Notes: generated from the letters alone by a model not told the origin. A DNA stretch of 64,000 nucleotides from an uncultured Alphaproteobacteria bacterium (GCA_934229625.1 CAKQDU010000003.1:62001-126000), one strand, 5' to 3'; positions 33,517 through 42,040 are shown, counted from the stretch's first letter. Program-made: numbers and translations.

Positions 33517-33524
33517 GGTGCGCC

Positions 33525-34277
33525 ATGAGTGAAAATAAAATAGAAATTCGCAATTTATACAAAGCATTCGGTAAAAAGAAAGTGCTTGATGGTGTGGATT
33601 TAGATATTAAAAAAGGCGAATCCCTTGTGGTTATCGGCGGTTCCGGAACAGGTAAGTCTGTTTTGATTAAGTGTATTCAAGGTTTGTTAACGCCTGATTG
33701 CGGTTCAATCAAAATTGATGATGAAGAAACAGTCGGCAGCAAAAAAGATATTCATGAAAAAATGGGAATGCTGTTTCAGGGCGCGGCTTTGTTTGATAGT
33801 TTAAGCGTATGGGAAAATGTGGCGTTCCGGCTGCTGCAGAAAGGCGAAAAGTCACGCAAACAGGCTAAAGTTTCGGCTATCCGCGTGCTGCGTCAGGTTG
33901 GTTTGGCTCCGGATGTTGCCGATTTGTCTCCGGCAGAACTTTCCGGCGGCATGCAAAAGCGCGTCGGCTTGGCGCGGGCGATTATCAGCCGTCCTGAAAT
34001 TATCTTTTTTGACGAGCCGACAACCGGTCTGGACCCAATTATGGCTGATGTGATTAACGATTTGATTATAGAATCCGCTCGCGGTTTGGGTGCAACAACT
34101 TTGACTATTACTCATGACATGGCTTCGGCGCGCAAAATTGCCGACCGTATCGCTATGCTGTATAAAGGAAAAATTATTTGGTCCGGTACGGTAAAAGAAA
34201 TGGATAAGTCCGAGAATCCGTATTTACAGCAATTTATTCACGGCTGTTCTCAGGGGCCAATAAAAATGGAAGTGTAG
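33525..34277 (+). CDS. mlaF: MlaF-like ABC transporter ATPase
   Basis: 250 residues. Complete ABC set: Walker A GGSGTGKSVL (about 38-47), Q-loop LFQGAALF (about 83-90), signature LSGGMQKRVGLARA (about 140-153), Walker B IIFFDEPTTGLDP (about 160-172) and switch His in LTITHDM (about 194-200). It drives the MlaE permease; together they maintain outer-membrane lipid asymmetry or supply phospholipid. The order mlaE-mlaF-radA-cvpA is common in alphaproteobacteria. Confidence 0.92.
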   Translation: MSENKIEIRNLYKAFGKKKVLDGVDLDIKKGESLVVIGGSGTGKSVLIKCIQGLLTPDCGSIKIDDEETVGSKKDIHEKMGMLFQGAALFDSLSVWENVAFRLLQKGEKSRKQAKVSAIRVLRQVGLAPDVADLSPAELSGGMQKRVGLARAIISRPEIIFFDEPTTGLDPIMADVINDLIIESARGLGATTLTITHDMASARKIADRIAMLYKGKIIWSGTVKEMDKSENPYLQQFIHGCSQGPIKMEV

Positions 34278-34280
34278 GCT

Positions 34281-35663
34281 ATGGCTAAGAAAAACGTCAG
34301 TTTATATGTTTGTCAAAACTGCGGCGCCGCTTATCCGCGCTGGCAGGGAAAGTGCGATTCTTGCGGTGAGTGGAATACAATTGTTGAAGAAGTGCAGAAA
34401 ACTGATGGTTTTTCTAAAATAAATCCGCGTAAAGAGGGTAAAATTATTGATTTTGTACCGCTCAAAGGCGAGCAGAACACTTATGCGCGCCTGCAAACCG
34501 GCATTAAGGAAATTGACCGCGTGACCGGCGGCGGATTGGTTCCCGGCTCGGTTATTTTAGTGGGCGGCGACCCCGGAATCGGAAAATCCACCTTGCTGCT
34601 ACAGGTCTGCGCCGGTTTGGCGAATAAAGAAGAACACTATCCATGCTATTATATTTCTGGAGAAGAAGCCATTGACCAGGTGCGTATCCGCGCTGGTCGA
34701 TTGGGACTGGCTGAAAGTCCGGTCAATTTGGCAAGTGCCACGGATGTTCGCAATATTATTACCACTCTGGAAAAAACAGATGCCGCGGTTGTGATTATTG
34801 ACTCTATTCAGACGATGTATCTGGATGAGGTAGAATCCACTCCGGGAAGTGTCGGACAGGTGCGTGCCTGTGCATACGAGTTGATAAAACTTGCAAAACG
34901 CAAAGGATTTGTGCTGTTTTTGGTCGGACATGTGACAAAACAAGGCGAAATCGCCGGTCCGCGTGTTTTGGAACACATGGTTGATACGGTGCTTTATTTT
35001 GAAGGGGAGCGCGGACATCATTTCAGAATTTTGCGTGCGGTCAAAAATCGCTATGGCGCGACTGATGAAATCGGCGTATTTGAAATGCAGGATAAAGGCT
35101 TGGTTGAGGTAGAAAATCCATCGGCTTTGTTTTTGGCAGAGCGGCAGGGCAATGTTTCCGGTTCTTGTGTGTTTGCCGGTATAGAAGGCTCTCGTCCGCT
35201 GTTGGTTGAAATTCAGGCTTTAGTCAGTCCGAGCGGCTACTCTACGCCAAAACGGGCGGTTGTCGGCTGGGATTCTAATCGCTTGTCTATGATTTTGGCT
35301 GTTTTGGAAGCTCGCTGCAGTATGAATTTCAGTTCGCATGATGTCTATTTGAATATTGCTGGCGGCTTGAAAATTACTGAACCGGCGGCAGATTTAGCGG
35401 TTGCGATGGCGGTTATATCATCGCTGACAAACAAGCCTTTGCCGGCAGACATGGCTGTATTTGGAGAAATCGGACTATCTGGAGAAATCCGAGCGGTAAG
35501 TCAGCCGAATTTACGCATGAAAGAAGCTCATAAATTAGGCTTTGTAAGTGCTATTATACCGCCGTCGTTCGGTAAAGATAAAAAAGATAAAGGCGCAAAA
35601 AATTATGAACTTTCCTGTTATGAAATCGGTAATGTTCATCGTTTAATCAATTGGTTTAATTAG
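34281..35663 (+). CDS. radA: DNA repair protein RadA (Sms)
   Basis: 460 residues. The N-terminal zinc finger has C-x2-C and C-x2-C pairs (CQNCGAAYPRWQGKCDSC, about 10-27). The RecA-like core shows Walker A GGDPGIGKSTLL (about 93-104), the RadA motif KNRYGATDEIG (about 251-261) and a C-terminal Lon-protease-like domain (about 290-455). RadA is a DnaB-type helicase that extends D-loops in recombination and repair. Length is normal and all key residues are visible. Confidence 0.96.
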   Translation: MAKKNVSLYVCQNCGAAYPRWQGKCDSCGEWNTIVEEVQKTDGFSKINPRKEGKIIDFVPLKGEQNTYARLQTGIKEIDRVTGGGLVPGSVILVGGDPGIGKSTLLLQVCAGLANKEEHYPCYYISGEEAIDQVRIRAGRLGLAESPVNLASATDVRNIITTLEKTDAAVVIIDSIQTMYLDEVESTPGSVGQVRACAYELIKLAKRKGFVLFLVGHVTKQGEIAGPRVLEHMVDTVLYFEGERGHHFRILRAVKNRYGATDEIGVFEMQDKGLVEVENPSALFLAERQGNVSGSCVFAGIEGSRPLLVEIQALVSPSGYSTPKRAVVGWDSNRLSMILAVLEARCSMNFSSHDVYLNIAGGLKITEPAADLAVAMAVISSLTNKPLPADMAVFGEIGLSGEIRAVSQPNLRMKEAHKLGFVSAIIPPSFGKDKKDKGAKNYELSCYEIGNVHRLINWFN

Positions 35664-35673
35664 GAGCAAAACT

Positions 35674-36555
35674 ATGGAACAATTAAACAACTTGGATGTG
35701 GTGTTTTTGGTAATTGTCGGCGTTTCGGCGTTAGTTGCAATCGCCCGCGGTGTTACAAAAGAATTGCTGTCCATCACCGGATGGCTTTTAGCCGGTGTCT
35801 CGGTTTATTATTTATTGCCTGTTGTTGACCCAATTATGAAAAAATATATAGCCTCAGATGTGCTGTCCAACCTTGTTTCCGGTATGGTTATTTTAATTAT
35901 GTTCTGTATTTTTTGGGTGTTGGCAGCCGACAAAATCAGTACGCAGATTCGTTTTAGCAAGCTTAGTTCGTTGGACCGTATCTTAGGCTTTATTTTTGGT
36001 ATTTTCCGCGGCGTGATTATTGTAATTTTGCTCCAGATTATGATTTCATCGTTGATTCCTGAAGAATCGCAAAAAGGTGTATTTGCAGAATCTCGCTATT
36101 TTAAACTTGCCGGAGATGCTTCCGGACCGATTAAAGGTCTAATTCCGGAAAAATGGTTTGATGATTTGAAGGCAAAAGGAGAAAGTTTGGGTTTCGGTAT
36201 TGTTAAAACAGAGGAAACTGAAGCTGATAAAGATAAAGAAAACACATCTAAGGCAGAAGATTCTAAGGATAAAACTCTTACTGAGGAAAATTCTTCCGAC
36301 AATATTGGCAATGCGGCTGAGGTTGCCGGCGATGTTTTGAAGAAAAGCGGTGAGGAATTGTTTAATAAGCTTGCACAGCCAAAGCCTGAGGGAGAAAATA
36401 AATCTCAGGATGAAGGTTATAAAAATGATGAAACATCGGATTTGGATAAACTCATGGATGAGTTGGAGGACAAGGTTGTGACAACCGATGAAAATTCGGC
36501 TCCGGTGAAAAATGACACTCCTAAAGAAATTAAAAAAATAGATGAAAAATTATAA
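35674..36555 (+). CDS. cvpA: CvpA-family membrane protein with acidic tail
   Basis: 293 residues, with AGGAG upstream. Four TM helices in the first 160 residues, with the family's early G-x-x-RG-x-x-KEL pattern (ARGVTKELLSITGW, about 24-37) and SSLDRILGFIFGIFRG (about 98-113). The remaining about 130 residues are Lys/Glu/Asp/Asn low complexity, much longer than in E. coli CvpA. CvpA is required for colicin V production and for envelope homeostasis. It closes the run that began at the nuclease gene. Confidence 0.88.
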   Translation: MEQLNNLDVVFLVIVGVSALVAIARGVTKELLSITGWLLAGVSVYYLLPVVDPIMKKYIASDVLSNLVSGMVILIMFCIFWVLAADKISTQIRFSKLSSLDRILGFIFGIFRGVIIVILLQIMISSLIPEESQKGVFAESRYFKLAGDASGPIKGLIPEKWFDDLKAKGESLGFGIVKTEETEADKDKENTSKAEDSKDKTLTEENSSDNIGNAAEVAGDVLKKSGEELFNKLAQPKPEGENKSQDEGYKNDETSDLDKLMDELEDKVVTTDENSAPVKNDTPKEIKKIDEKL

Positions 36556-36581
36556 TTCCGGAATATTCATCAATAATTAAG

Positions 36582-36622
36582 GATAAGCCTCTGTTGTTTT
36601 TTGCATACAGAGGCTTATCAAT
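36582..36622. terminator. Bidirectional terminator between cvpA and the pilin-like genes
   Basis: Thirteen-bp perfect arms GATAAGCCTCTGT/ACAGAGGCTTATC between convergent genes. Confidence 0.85.
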
Positions 36623-37629
36623 CTAAAATCCTACAGATATGTCGCAGTTTGTTTTTCCATCGCATACATCGCAGGCAGCTTTCATTTTAGCAAGAGTTGC
36701 ATCACGTAAGCATTGAACATCAGGAGTGCAGAATTTATCGCCAGCAAAAATCTCGGTTGTCGGATTATGGTGCAGCCAAACTTTGTATGCTGCGGAATGC
36801 AGAGGATAGAATAAATCCTTAAATAGTGTCAGGCAGGTTTGTTTAGAAAAACCTTCCGAAACATTTTTTCCGTCGTCATTTTGGCGATATCCGCCGATGT
36901 TAACGCTAAATCCAAGTTCATTGTTGCGTGAAAATAAGGCTATTAAATTACCATTTGAATCCCATATACGAAATGTATCCATTTTTTCCCAGGTTGGCGG
37001 AATGAGGCCTGAAGCTTGTAAAACATCCACAACTCCGACGGTTGATGAAGTCGGATTAAGATATTTCAAAGTATCAACATGTTCAAGCATACCATGCAAA
37101 AGAAAGGTATATTCATCTATCATCTTATCTATTTTCCACTTTTCCATCGCTTTGGAATATCCAGCGATACCGCCCACGCTTAGCACTCCAACAATGGCCA
37201 ATACGCCGAGCATTTCAATCATTGACCGACCGGCTGAAACCGCGTATAGCGGCGCATCTAAAGCGGTTTTACGCTGTCTCAAAAAATTCATGTACCTCCA
37301 ATGTACACTAGGATTTTTCTCGCAGCTAGAAACCACTTTATCTACACCGCTCTCCGCAGTTTTGAAGATTTTTAAGGCGTATTGACGCACAACATCCAAA
37401 CCCTTTAATGTGATGTTGTTTCCTTCGGCGTCATTGCGAGCAACGCGAAGCAATCCAAAACCTAGACCAGAAACGTCCGTCTGTTTCGTTCTGAACTTGT
37501 TATTTCCGAATGTGTGATTTTTTACGCCGAACTCTGCAAAAACACGCTGAGCGGCAGAAAATACGCCTTTAATCAGATGTTTAGGATTTGCAGAGAGAGA
37601 GAGAGACCTTTGAATAGCTTATTTTTCAT
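36623..37629 (-). CDS. Prepilin-like protein A, out of frame at a CT repeat (phase-variable?)
   Basis: The best start is the ATG at 37629 with AGAGGAAAG upstream and a TTGACT-18-TAGAAT promoter. As sequenced, it stops at 37573 after 18 codons because a 15-nt CT tract (37592-37606) shifts the frame. The frame that runs open from 37591 to 36623 (323 codons, no ATG/GTG near its start) encodes the rest; a tract two bases shorter would join them. The protein has an approximately 95-residue N-terminal extension, then the prepilin site G-RSMIEMLGVLAIV with Glu5 and a hydrophobic helix, and a C-terminal domain with four to five Cys. Type IV-like pilins assemble in the envelope; a long leader like this is unusual. 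Confidence 0.7.
37592..37606 (-). repeat. 15-nt CT/GA dinucleotide tract in pilin-like gene A
   Basis: T(CT)7 on the coding strand, 23 nt after the start codon. Length 15 leaves the gene out of frame; 13 or 19 would restore it. Confidence 0.85.
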
Positions 37630-37665
37630 CTTTCTTTCCTCTAAAATTATATTGTTTACACTCTA

Positions 37666-37695
37666 ATTCTATAACAGTCTTTTTTCATAAGTCAA
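37666..37695 (-). promoter_or_regulatory. Promoter of pilin-like gene A
   Basis: TTGACT (37690-37695), 18-bp spacer, TAGAAT (37666-37671). The same elements and spacing occur before gene B. Confidence 0.65.
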
Positions 37696-37729
37696 CCGGA
37701 AAAATCAAAGCGTTAGAATTGTGTTGCAT

Positions 37730-38559
37730 CTATTTTTTAAAACGAAATACAACATTGCATATATTGGTATTTCTTAGACACTCTTTACAGCTTTCGGTTA
37801 TTTCAGGCATTGTAAGGTCTTTTAGGCATTTATACGTATCGTCATATTCTTCCATGTTTTGACATTCTGTAATAAAATGCGGAGCCGTTTTTCCTCCAGA
37901 TGAATGAGAAGTGTTTTGTGGTGAAATAAAATCTATACTACTATACATACCTTTAGCTAAATCTTTAATCAATGTAATGCAAAGTTCTTTTGAATAATCG
38001 GAAGATTTTTTATCATTGCTGAAGATATTGATATCTACAATAAGAGTATTTTTTATGTTTATATATGGTGCCACTTTGTTTCCTAAAGTATCGGTTATAT
38101 ATATATTTGTAACTTCTTGCCATGTTTGAGGTACAAAGTTTAAGTCTTTTATAATTTGAGCTAAATACATAGGACGTTCTTTGTTATTTTTGATTAAATC
38201 ATCTTTATACGATAATAAATCAGTAATCATAAAACTATATTCTTCTATTGTTTTATTGACCTTAAATTTTTCCATAGCTTTGGAATATCCAGCGATACCG
38301 CCGACTGATAGAACGGCAATAATTGCCAGTACGCCGAGCATTTCTATCATAGAGCGTCCCACGCTGCAAACGTTATTGCGAGCAACGCGAAGCAATCCAG
38401 ACCCCTTTATAGAGTTGCTACTGAATGTGTTATTTTCGAATGTGTGATTTTTTGCGCCAAACTCTGCAAAAACACGCTGAGCGGCGAAAAATGCGCCTTT
38501 AATCAGATGTTTAGGATTTGCAGAGAGAGAGAGAGACCTTTGAATAGCTTATTTTTCAT
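37730..38559 (-). CDS. Prepilin-like protein B, out of frame at the same CT repeat
   Basis: A close relative of gene A in its first 200 bp, including promoter, ribosome-binding site, start (ATG at 38559) and a 15-nt CT tract at 38522-38536. The tract puts the start out of frame with the 264-codon frame open from 38521 to 37730. The open frame reads ANPKHLIKG..., then a shorter linker than A, the prepilin core G-RSMIEMLGVLAIIAVLS and a diverged C-terminal domain with about six Cys. A and B are nearly identical upstream of the pilin core and divergent after it, which fits duplication with cassette-like C-termini. If both are off as sequenced, product C is the only pilin of the cluster made. Confidence 0.7.
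38522..38536 (-). repeat. 15-nt CT/GA dinucleotide tract in pilin-like gene B
   Basis: Same length and position relative to the start codon as in gene A. Confidence 0.85.
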
Positions 38560-38595
38560 CTTTCTTTCCTCTAAAATTATGTTGTTTACACTCCA

Positions 38596-38625
38596 ATTCT
38601 ATAACAGCCTCACGCCATAAGTCAA
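38596..38625 (-). promoter_or_regulatory. Promoter of pilin-like gene B
   Basis: TTGACT (38620-38625), 18-bp spacer, TAGAAT (38596-38601). Confidence 0.65.
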
Positions 38626-38659
38626 CCGCAAAAATCAAAGTGTTTTTTTAGGTTAAAAG

Positions 38660-38835
38660 TGTGTAAAAAAAACGACCGTTTAAAATGGACAGTTTTTAGG
38701 CTGTTTTTTATAGTCTAGCAAAGGTTGCCGGAATTTGCAATAACTTTTTATATTTGCGATGTTTTTTGCTGTTTTTACAACATTTTATTGCCGTCTGTTT
38801 CGCTGTGTAAAAATAACGGTCGTTTTTTTTACACA
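38660..38835. repeat. 21-bp inverted-repeat regulatory module, copy 2
   Basis: Arms at 38660-38680 and 38815-38835, identical in sequence to those at 21329-21503 and enclosing 134 bp. The first about 33 bp and last about 15 bp inside the arms are conserved between copies while the centre differs. The module lies between divergent genes B and C. Confidence 0.7.
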
Positions 38836-38851
38836 ATTAAGGATAAATAAG

Positions 38852-39583
38852 ATGTTTAAGAGTATAGAATTTTTCAAAGGAAAGAGCAGGGGCGTGGGGT
38901 TTGGATTGCTTCGTCGTTACACTCCTCTCAATGACCTTTGCAGCGTGGGACGTTCCATGATAGAAATGCTCGGAGTTTTAGCCATTATCGGAGTGCTGAG
39001 CGTAGGCGGTATCGCCGGATATTCTAAAGCCATGATGAAATGGAAAATAAACAAAATGATAGAAGATTATACCATGCTGATGACTGGTTTAATGGAATAT
39101 CAGGAAAGTTTATTTAAAACATATGCAGATTATGACAATAGATTTTTGGCTCAGTTTATTATAGACGCTAAACTGGTGCCGGAAACTTGGAAACAGGAAA
39201 ATGAGTATTCGATAAATGATTCTCTTGGCAACAGAATTACACCATATGTTGATACAAAAGAAACAGGTGCTGCATTTACTGCTGATATATACATTGTGCC
39301 AAATGGAATAAATAAAGATTCGGAATATGCTTATCAACTATGCGTAGCTTTAGCAAAAGATGTTGTTTATCCGCTAGCTGCAAATATGGGGTATGCATCA
39401 TTATTTATTACAAATGATGCAATTACTAACAGAAGTGGCTATATGGTTTATGCAAATAGTTGTTCCGATGCGGAAGTTAACAGGGTGAAATGTCTGTCGG
39501 AAATGACGTTGGCGGAAATTAGTACAATCTGTAAATCCTGTGTAAAAAAAGCTCCTTGCAATGTTGGAATGAGTTGGAGATAA
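38852..39583 (+). CDS. Prepilin-like protein C
   Basis: 243 residues from the ATG at 38852, with AAGGAT upstream; the frame reaches back to 38759 only through the conserved regulatory hairpin. A short N-terminal extension (about 38 residues) leads to the prepilin motif G-RSMIEMLGVLAIIGVLS (Glu5 present) and the N-terminal helix, then a globular domain ending with three to four Cys (CKSCVKKAPC). No CT tract is present, so unlike A and B this gene is in frame. It is probably processed by a prepilin peptidase and assembled in a pilus or type II-like secretion fibre; the ATPase at 1248-2201 could serve it. Confidence 0.8.
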   Translation: MFKSIEFFKGKSRGVGFGLLRRYTPLNDLCSVGRSMIEMLGVLAIIGVLSVGGIAGYSKAMMKWKINKMIEDYTMLMTGLMEYQESLFKTYADYDNRFLAQFIIDAKLVPETWKQENEYSINDSLGNRITPYVDTKETGAAFTADIYIVPNGINKDSEYAYQLCVALAKDVVYPLAANMGYASLFITNDAITNRSGYMVYANSCSDAEVNRVKCLSEMTLAEISTICKSCVKKAPCNVGMSWR

Positions 39584-39620
39584 TGGCACATTTTTTGCCA
39601 GTCTGACTAATATTTGTTAA

Positions 39621-39675
39621 ATAAAAAAACTTTCATTACAAATTGCTGTACACAATCTGTGATGAAAGTCTTTAT
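39621..39675. terminator. Bidirectional terminator
   Basis: Twelve-bp arms ACTTTCATTACA/TGTGATGAAAGT (one G-U pair), A-run on the left and T-rich right flank, between convergent genes. Confidence 0.8.
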
Positions 39676-39690
39676 TAAAGATACTTGGCG

Positions 39691-40539
39691 TTATTTGCCC
39701 ATCAATTCTCTGTGGTCACAGCTGCGATAAATGAGCCATTTGTAAATGGACAGCATTTTCTCGTTTCCGGCAACAGCAAAATCCTCAGGATGCCATTGCA
39801 CACACAAAATACCATCATCCATATTGCCCCAAGCTTCTGGAATGCAATCAGATGAAATCGCGTAAATATCCAAATCGCTGTTCTTGTCATCCGGTATAAC
39901 TCCTTCACGATGGCGGGAATTTACTGTAATTTTCTTACCTAACCACGCGCGGAGCGGAGTAGCCGGATAAATAATAACCTGATGAGCATTGACTTCAGAA
40001 GTCTTGTGTTCAATAGACGAACGAGTTTCGTTCAGGTTACGGTACAGCTTCATGCCGTGAACACCTGCCACCATCTGAGCGCCTGCGCAAATACCTAAGA
40101 TAGGAATTGCGTTTTCTTCGGCCACGCGGATAGCTTCAATATACGCCTTAGAACGAAGACTCGGTTCTTCAGGACTGTTAACGCGGGTTGCGTAGAATTC
40201 ATCCGGAGAAACAAACGCTCCGCCAGGCAGAACAAGTCCGTCAATTTCAGCCATTTGGGTTTCTACTTGAGTATAGGTTAAACCCATGATGCGTCCGCCG
40301 GCCATGCAGATTGCCTTAGCGTAGTTGTAGTCTATAGAATAGTGTCCTTTCTCGCGTCCCAGCAAAAAACCGATTGTCGGAGCATCTGCATCATAGTCAA
40401 GTCCTAGTTCTTGCATTTCATCCCAGGGAAACAGAATTACAGGAAAATCGCCTTGTGCAATAACCTGATTTACTTTTTCGTCTGAAATTACATACGCGTT
40501 AAACTGAGGCTCATAAGCCAAATATAAAACCTTTTGCAT
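39691..40539 (-). CDS. Class-I glutamine-amidotransferase-like peptidase (C26), copy 1
   Basis: 282 residues. An approximately 70-residue N-terminal part, then a class-I amidotransferase fold with LPGGAF (about 98-103), the nucleophile elbow GICAGAQM (about 149-156, Cys) and the catalytic His in VQWHPEDF (about 250-257). Closest in type to gamma-glutamyl-GABA hydrolase (PuuD) and similar C26 peptidases, which cleave gamma-glutamyl bonds; the substrate is unknown. A paralogue with the same layout is at 49252-50109. Its leader is AT-rich without a Shine-Dalgarno sequence, under a strong promoter of the kind also seen for three other genes here. Confidence 0.82.
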   Translation of the reverse strand: MQKVLYLAYEPQFNAYVISDEKVNQVIAQGDFPVILFPWDEMQELGLDYDADAPTIGFLLGREKGHYSIDYNYAKAICMAGGRIMGLTYTQVETQMAEIDGLVLPGGAFVSPDEFYATRVNSPEEPSLRSKAYIEAIRVAEENAIPILGICAGAQMVAGVHGMKLYRNLNETRSSIEHKTSEVNAHQVIIYPATPLRAWLGKKITVNSRHREGVIPDDKNSDLDIYAISSDCIPEAWGNMDDGILCVQWHPEDFAVAGNEKMLSIYKWLIYRSCDHRELMGK

Positions 40540-40582
40540 AAAAATAATAATTTAAAAGTTAATAATAAAAAGAATACTGCTT

Positions 40583-40610
40583 ATTATAAACAGTTGTTTA
40601 GTTTTGTCAA
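40583..40610 (-). promoter_or_regulatory. Strong promoter of C26 copy 1 (shared type)
   Basis: TTGACA (40605-40610), 16-bp spacer, TATAAT (40583-40588). The leader to the ATG is about 37 nt, contains ATTATTAACTTTTAAAT and has no Shine-Dalgarno sequence. Confidence 0.7.
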
Positions 40611-40628
40611 ATTTTTTTGTATAAAAAC

Positions 40629-41309
40629 TTAAAGCTTGTCAATAATCGGATAGTCTTGCCAGCCTTTGAGATTGTAGTGCCACCACTCATGCGGAATGCT
40701 TTCAAAGCCGTGACTCTCCATTAAGGCTTTCAAAAACGCACGGTTTTTCAGCGCTTCGCTGTCTGCGTCCATGTAGTCATGACGGGCTTTTTGCAGATGT
40801 TTTTGAAATTCGGCAAATTGACCGGCAGCCACTTGTTGCTGAAATTCTTTTGTATAGGCGTCTACTTCGGTCGGAAAGGCAAGGTTGTTGCCGTTTTCGT
40901 CTGTCAGACATACGTCAACAGCAGTCCCGTGGCAATGATTTGAAGTTTTGTAATCTGCTTTAAAAAAGCCAGGAATAGGCACAGCTTCAAACAGCGCCTG
41001 ATGAGCCTGAGGCAGACGATAAGCATCGCGGATACGCATGCGGTAGTGATGCTTTGCCAGCTCCGGAATGACCGAGAGCAAGGCCTGATAGGCATTTTTG
41101 TGCAGATAAGCTTTATTTTGCTGCGGAAAAGACATATACACAGCTTTGCCCGACATGTTATCCGGAGTTGCGTACATCATATCCACAATAAAATAAGGAT
41201 TATCAACCAAAACAAGATTGTTGTTCATATCAGTACCTTTCTTAACAGAATCCAAACTACTAAAGTCATAAGACTGTGACAAACAAGCTAAATTTGTACT
41301 TTTTTCCAT
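40629..41309 (-). CDS. VanX-type D-Ala-D-Ala dipeptidase (M15D)
   Basis: 226 residues if the ATG at 41309 is used; the distance from its promoter matches three other genes here with Shine-Dalgarno-less leaders. The ATG at 41228 (199 residues, AGAAAGG upstream) fits the usual VanX length better and may be the real or a second start. Zinc-site motifs are present: SNHCHGTAVDV (His and Asp, about 143-153) and HEWWHY (Glu and His, near residue 207). VanX-like enzymes cleave D-Ala-D-Ala, mostly for wall recycling outside resistance clusters; no vanH or vanA is near. The C26 gene follows 90 bp downstream under its own promoter. Confidence 0.88.
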   Translation of the reverse strand: MEKSTNLACLSQSYDFSSLDSVKKGTDMNNNLVLVDNPYFIVDMMYATPDNMSGKAVYMSFPQQNKAYLHKNAYQALLSVIPELAKHHYRMRIRDAYRLPQAHQALFEAVPIPGFFKADYKTSNHCHGTAVDVCLTDENGNNLAFPTEVDAYTKEFQQQVAAGQFAEFQKHLQKARHDYMDADSEALKNRAFLKALMESHGFESIPHEWWHYNLKGWQDYPIIDKL

Positions 41310-41350
41310 AATAAAAATTTTAGAAAATAAATAATAAAATTAACAAAGCA

Positions 41351-41378
41351 ATTATATAAATTTAGAAGATTTTGTCAA
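41351..41378 (-). promoter_or_regulatory. Strong promoter of the VanX-like gene (shared type)
   Basis: TTGACA (41373-41378), 16-bp spacer, TATAAT (41351-41356), with an approximately 35-nt AT-rich leader to the ATG at 41309. Confidence 0.7.
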
Positions 41379-41545
41379 GTTGTATCTTGCAATTTGTCAT
41401 AGCAAAATATAAATGTTGCATTTTTATTTTGCAGTTTTGTGTAACATTTCAATAGGGAGTATTATAGGCAATGCAAATATTGCAAAAAGTAGTGAACGTT
41501 ATAAAGAAAATGCAAATTAAAAAGTGCAACTTTGTTTTATTTAGC

Positions 41546-41574
41546 TTGATTTTCCCAAACAATACTGTTATAAA
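41546..41574 (+). promoter_or_regulatory. Promoter of the candidate RNA at 41580
   Basis: TTGATT (41546-41551), 17-bp spacer, TATAAA (41569-41574). No protein gene follows on this strand for more than 900 bp. Confidence 0.55.
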
Positions 41575-41579
41575 ATTTA

Positions 41580-41876
41580 ACGTCCGGTGCTGATATCACT
41601 GGACGTTCTTTAATTCTGAAAGGGTTAAACCCTAGCTTTAACCATTTTCTAAGTTAAAGGTAACCTATTTTTGCTTTAAAGTCAAGACCTAAAGTCAAAA
41701 CATAGCAAATTTAGGCGGGGTTTATCCCTTTCGCAACTGCTCGGATGAGCTGAAAGGTGAAAGATGATAAACTTGAGCAAAGTTTTGAGCATTATTATAT
41801 ATTTGCTTAAAATCATCATTCTGTTAATGAAATAGTATGGTGAGGCGGAGTTTTCAAGCTCCGCCCTTTGTATTTT
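41580..41876 (+). ncRNA. Candidate structured non-coding RNA (about 295 nt)
   Basis: The unit runs from a promoter to a terminator without a usable frame. It starts with a hairpin, AACGTCCGGTG/CACTGGACGTT (41579-41607). Competing segments GGTTAAA, TTTAACC and GTTAAAGG (about 41622-41665) could form alternative stems. A nested three-tier helix follows at 41720-41772: GTTTATC/GATAAAC outside, CCTTTC/GAAAGG inside it, and GCTC/GAGC with a GGAT loop at the tip. The terminator GGCGGAG/CTCCGCC closes it. It matches no RNA that I recognise (not tmRNA, RNase P, SRP or 6S by their known cores). Confidence 0.45.
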
Positions 41877-41877
41877 A
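41844..41877 (+). terminator. Terminator of the candidate RNA
   Basis: Perfect arms GGCGGAG (41844-41850)/CTCCGCC (41859-41865), then CTTTGTATTTT. Confidence 0.75.
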
Positions 41878-42040
41878 GAGCCAATCGGCAACAGTTTTAG
41901 ATATGTAACCAGAATTAACAAATTGCCTGAATATGCTAAAAATAGGGGAAAATTTAACATATAAGTTAAAGTGATGTCTGAAAAAAGTCTGAAATCAGAC
42001 TCTAAAAAAAGTCTGAAGAATTATGTTGAAATAGAGAAAC

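Noticed and set aside
40629..41309. VanX-like gene as a vancomycin-resistance determinant
   Set aside because: No vanH, vanA or vanRS partners; a Gram-negative context points to wall recycling or dipeptide use.
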